Source of the DNA: Triangularia verruculosa
Taxonomy: Eukaryota; Ascomycota; Sordariomycetes; Sordariales; Podosporaceae
Length of the DNA: 55,918 bases
Direction of reading: 5' to 3'
Assembly (NCBI GenBank): GCA_033296885.1
Contig: MU864045.1
Span: 1-55,918 of the forward strand
Part shown: piece after piece, positions 54,345-55,918 of the stretch
How the letters are laid out: each line of letters opens with the position of its first letter
Numbering within the stretch: position 1 is the first letter of the stretch
Notes under the pieces: generated by a model
The model's input: only the letters and a program-made list of their open reading frames with translations
Told to the model about the DNA's origin: nothing
Database searches by the model: none
Program-made: the position numbers and the translations under genes

Positions 54345-54975
54345 TTCTAACTATATAAAGAGACTATTCTATTCGTCCTACTACTTACTATACGACTTCT
54401 CTCCTATCCCCCCGTATCTATATTATTACTGTAAAACCTTTCTTTATATACTTTATTATTATCGGCCTTATATTTTCGCTATACTAGTTCTCTACTATAC
54501 CTTCTATAATACCAAAAAAGAAAAGCCCTTAAGAGTTCTTTCGCCGGAGAAAAGATAAGGGCTTAGAAAATTATACGGAGGGAATAGACAGCTCCGTAGT
54601 TTATAAAAAAATTACGGATAAAATTATAAAAGGTTACTAGCGTATAGTTAATCTATAAAACTAATAAAGTCCTTAAACTTTTACTAACTATTTACTTTTA
54701 ATATCCGTTTTAAATATACCGAAAACTACCCCTATACGGATGCTTACGACCTTAAGACTCTAAAAGATTTTATAAAAGATATTATATTTAATATTAATAA
54801 TATAGAAAATAACCTAGACCTAACGGAAGAGATAATTATAGTATATTAGAAATAATTTATAATGGGCTAACGTTATAAAAATAATATTATTCCTAGAAAT
54901 ATTATACTTTTGTTTATAAATATATATATATATAATATCTTTTTAATTAATTAACCTAAATTAACTAATTTAATA
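54345..54975. repeat. RIP-mutated AT-rich block
   Basis: CA and TG are almost absent, TA is very frequent and stops occur in every frame. This is the residue of a repeated element after RIP. No reading frame or family can be recovered. It includes a tatatatata run near 54921. Confidence 0.7.
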
Positions 54976-54980
54976 GTAAT

Positions 54981-55558
54981 TGTTAAAATACAGCTTCCAT
55001 TTGTGGATTTTACAGTGTATCTGAGCCCTGTAGAATACAGGGCCTCAGAGGCAATACAATGGCTTGGATCAGCAGTGCTCGGGGACTACGGCTGCCGGAG
55101 CGGAATTCGGCCCCCTGAAGCAACCCGAAGCCCCGGGAAGCCGGGCGCTGAAGCTAATGCCCTGCAACGGTGAAACGGTAGCGCAGTATGCCCTGCAACC
55201 TTATTTTAGCTAGCGCACTTAGCGGGCGTTCGGCCCCAGATTGGAGAGAGCTTCGGAGAGCGACTGGGAGACCGAAGGCCTATAAGACCTCTACTTCACA
55301 CCCTGTTCACTGTGATATTTCTTAGCCTACAAGTTCAATTAATACAACTGGTTCACCACATCTATTCAGTGCCTCACAAGCCTATATTACAGTGATCACC
55401 TTCTGTATATTACAGGGCGCCGTCCCCGTAATCCACCTTCCTTCAGTGCCTCGGCAACTGTCGAATGCTGCAGTCAAAGTCTTCTTCGCTCTCAGTGTAC
55501 TGCGCCGATAGCTATTCAAGCCTATATTCTACAGGCCTCAATAGCACCTACTTTAACA
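54981..55558 (+). mobile_element. Solo LTR, 578 bp, with 5-bp target duplication
   Basis: It begins TGTTAAAATACAGC and ends CTACTTTAACA, so the termini form a 7-bp inverted repeat (TGTTAAA/TTTAACA). The flanks are GTAAT at 54976-54980 and GTAAT at 55559-55563, the 5-bp duplication expected for LTR-retrotransposon integration. It keeps ordinary CA/TG content although both flanks are RIP-mutated, so it inserted later or escaped RIP. An internal hairpin lies at 55025-55043. No internal element sequence remains, so it most likely arose by recombination between two LTRs. Confidence 0.88.
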
Positions 55559-55563
55559 GTAAT

Positions 55564-55825
55564 TTATTAAATATAAATTACCTAATATATTTAAGATAAA
55601 AGGTAAGAAGATAGTAAAAAATAAACAGTTAAAAAGATTCGGTATTAAAAATTACTTTATTTATTTAAGGAGGTAATTATAGGAGAACGATTAAGTAGTA
55701 TACGATAAATTAACGACGAAGGTACATAATTAAGTAGATTTACTTATAATTATATATTCCTTTATATACGTCGGTAAATATATCGAATTTACTTATCGAA
55801 TAGGATCCGGCTATAGTTTATATTA
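55564..55825. repeat. RIP-mutated AT-rich block between the LTR copies
   Basis: The same TA-rich, CA/TG-poor composition as 54345-54975, probably one old element that the solo LTR split. Confidence 0.65.
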
Positions 55826-55918
55826 TGTTGAAATACAGCATTTGTTTGTGGATTTTACAGTGTGTTTAAGCCCTGTATTCTACAGGGCTTCAATGGCTTG
55901 GAAAATTCAACAGTGTTC
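55826..55918 (+). mobile_element. Second LTR copy, cut by the window end
   Basis: It begins TGTTGAAATACAGC and follows the 54981 LTR over its first part (tttgtggattttacagtgt, gccctgta...tacagggc, caatggcttgga) in the same orientation. Only 93 bp are visible. It may be another solo LTR or the start of a full element outside the window. A hairpin lies at 55870-55888. Confidence 0.8.

Noticed and set aside
1..55918. CRISPR arrays, bacterial operons or Starship captain (tyrosine recombinase) genes
   Set aside because: No regularly spaced identical repeats with unique spacers, no bacterial gene layout, and no DUF3435-type recombinase motif was seen.

Overview
The window reads as nuclear DNA of a filamentous ascomycete (Pezizomycotina, most likely a Sordariomycete). 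Most genes carry one to four short GT-AG introns of roughly 50-160 bp with CTAAC/CTGAC-type branch sites. The protein families are typical of mould genomes: Egh16/Gas1-like secreted protein, DUF6594 and DUF7924 families, WSC lectin, SRPK-like kinase, BBE-type FAD oxidase. AT-rich blocks depleted in CA/TG at both ends look like repeat-induced point mutation (RIP). A degenerate TACCTAGGTA motif recurs between genes. I see no tRNA, rRNA or CRISPR array. All splice models are read by eye.

Left flank, 1-9.5 kb: RIP-mutated transposon remains (1-2.2 kb), then an unusual 5-kb array of broken CCHC zinc-knuckle gene copies (2.6-7.3 kb), mostly on the minus strand. It is interspersed with plus-strand pieces of a PP2C (pyruvate-dehydrogenase-phosphatase-like) gene and a KTPAK-rich gene. 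An LTR-like repeat follows at 8.8 kb.

Accessory block, 9.5-18.9 kb: an array of hairpin-forming repeats with compensatory changes lies just upstream of an intact three-exon gene. That gene encodes a 966-aa protein with acidic N-terminal repeats, a GIY-YIG-like domain and six Cys-rich, GATA-like clusters. Directly behind it is the 3' half of a fungal transcription-factor gene ending in a CAA-to-TAA nonsense change. A DUF7924-like gene with a PD...ExK signature, a small GPI-type protein and a minisatellite follow. This block is the best candidate for something undescribed.

Core, 19-42 kb: a compact group of small-molecule enzymes (BBE-like FAD oxidase, aldo-keto reductase, membrane-anchored Dabb protein, TauD-type dioxygenase, secreted metalloprotease). 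Next come a coiled-coil protein, a DUF6594 membrane protein followed by a second LTR-like repeat, an SRPK-like kinase, a small secreted protein, a PhnB-like protein, a tetraspan membrane protein and an Egh16-like secreted protein.

Right part, 42-55.9 kb: a 5'-truncated kinase-like gene, a two-WSC secreted protein, a spliced unknown gene with a neighbouring C2H2 finger, and a second FAD oxidase. A membrane-protein gene follows that has lost its 5' end at the edge of a repeat block. The window closes with RIP-mutated DNA containing a clean 578-bp solo LTR (5-bp target duplication GTAAT) and the start of a second copy.
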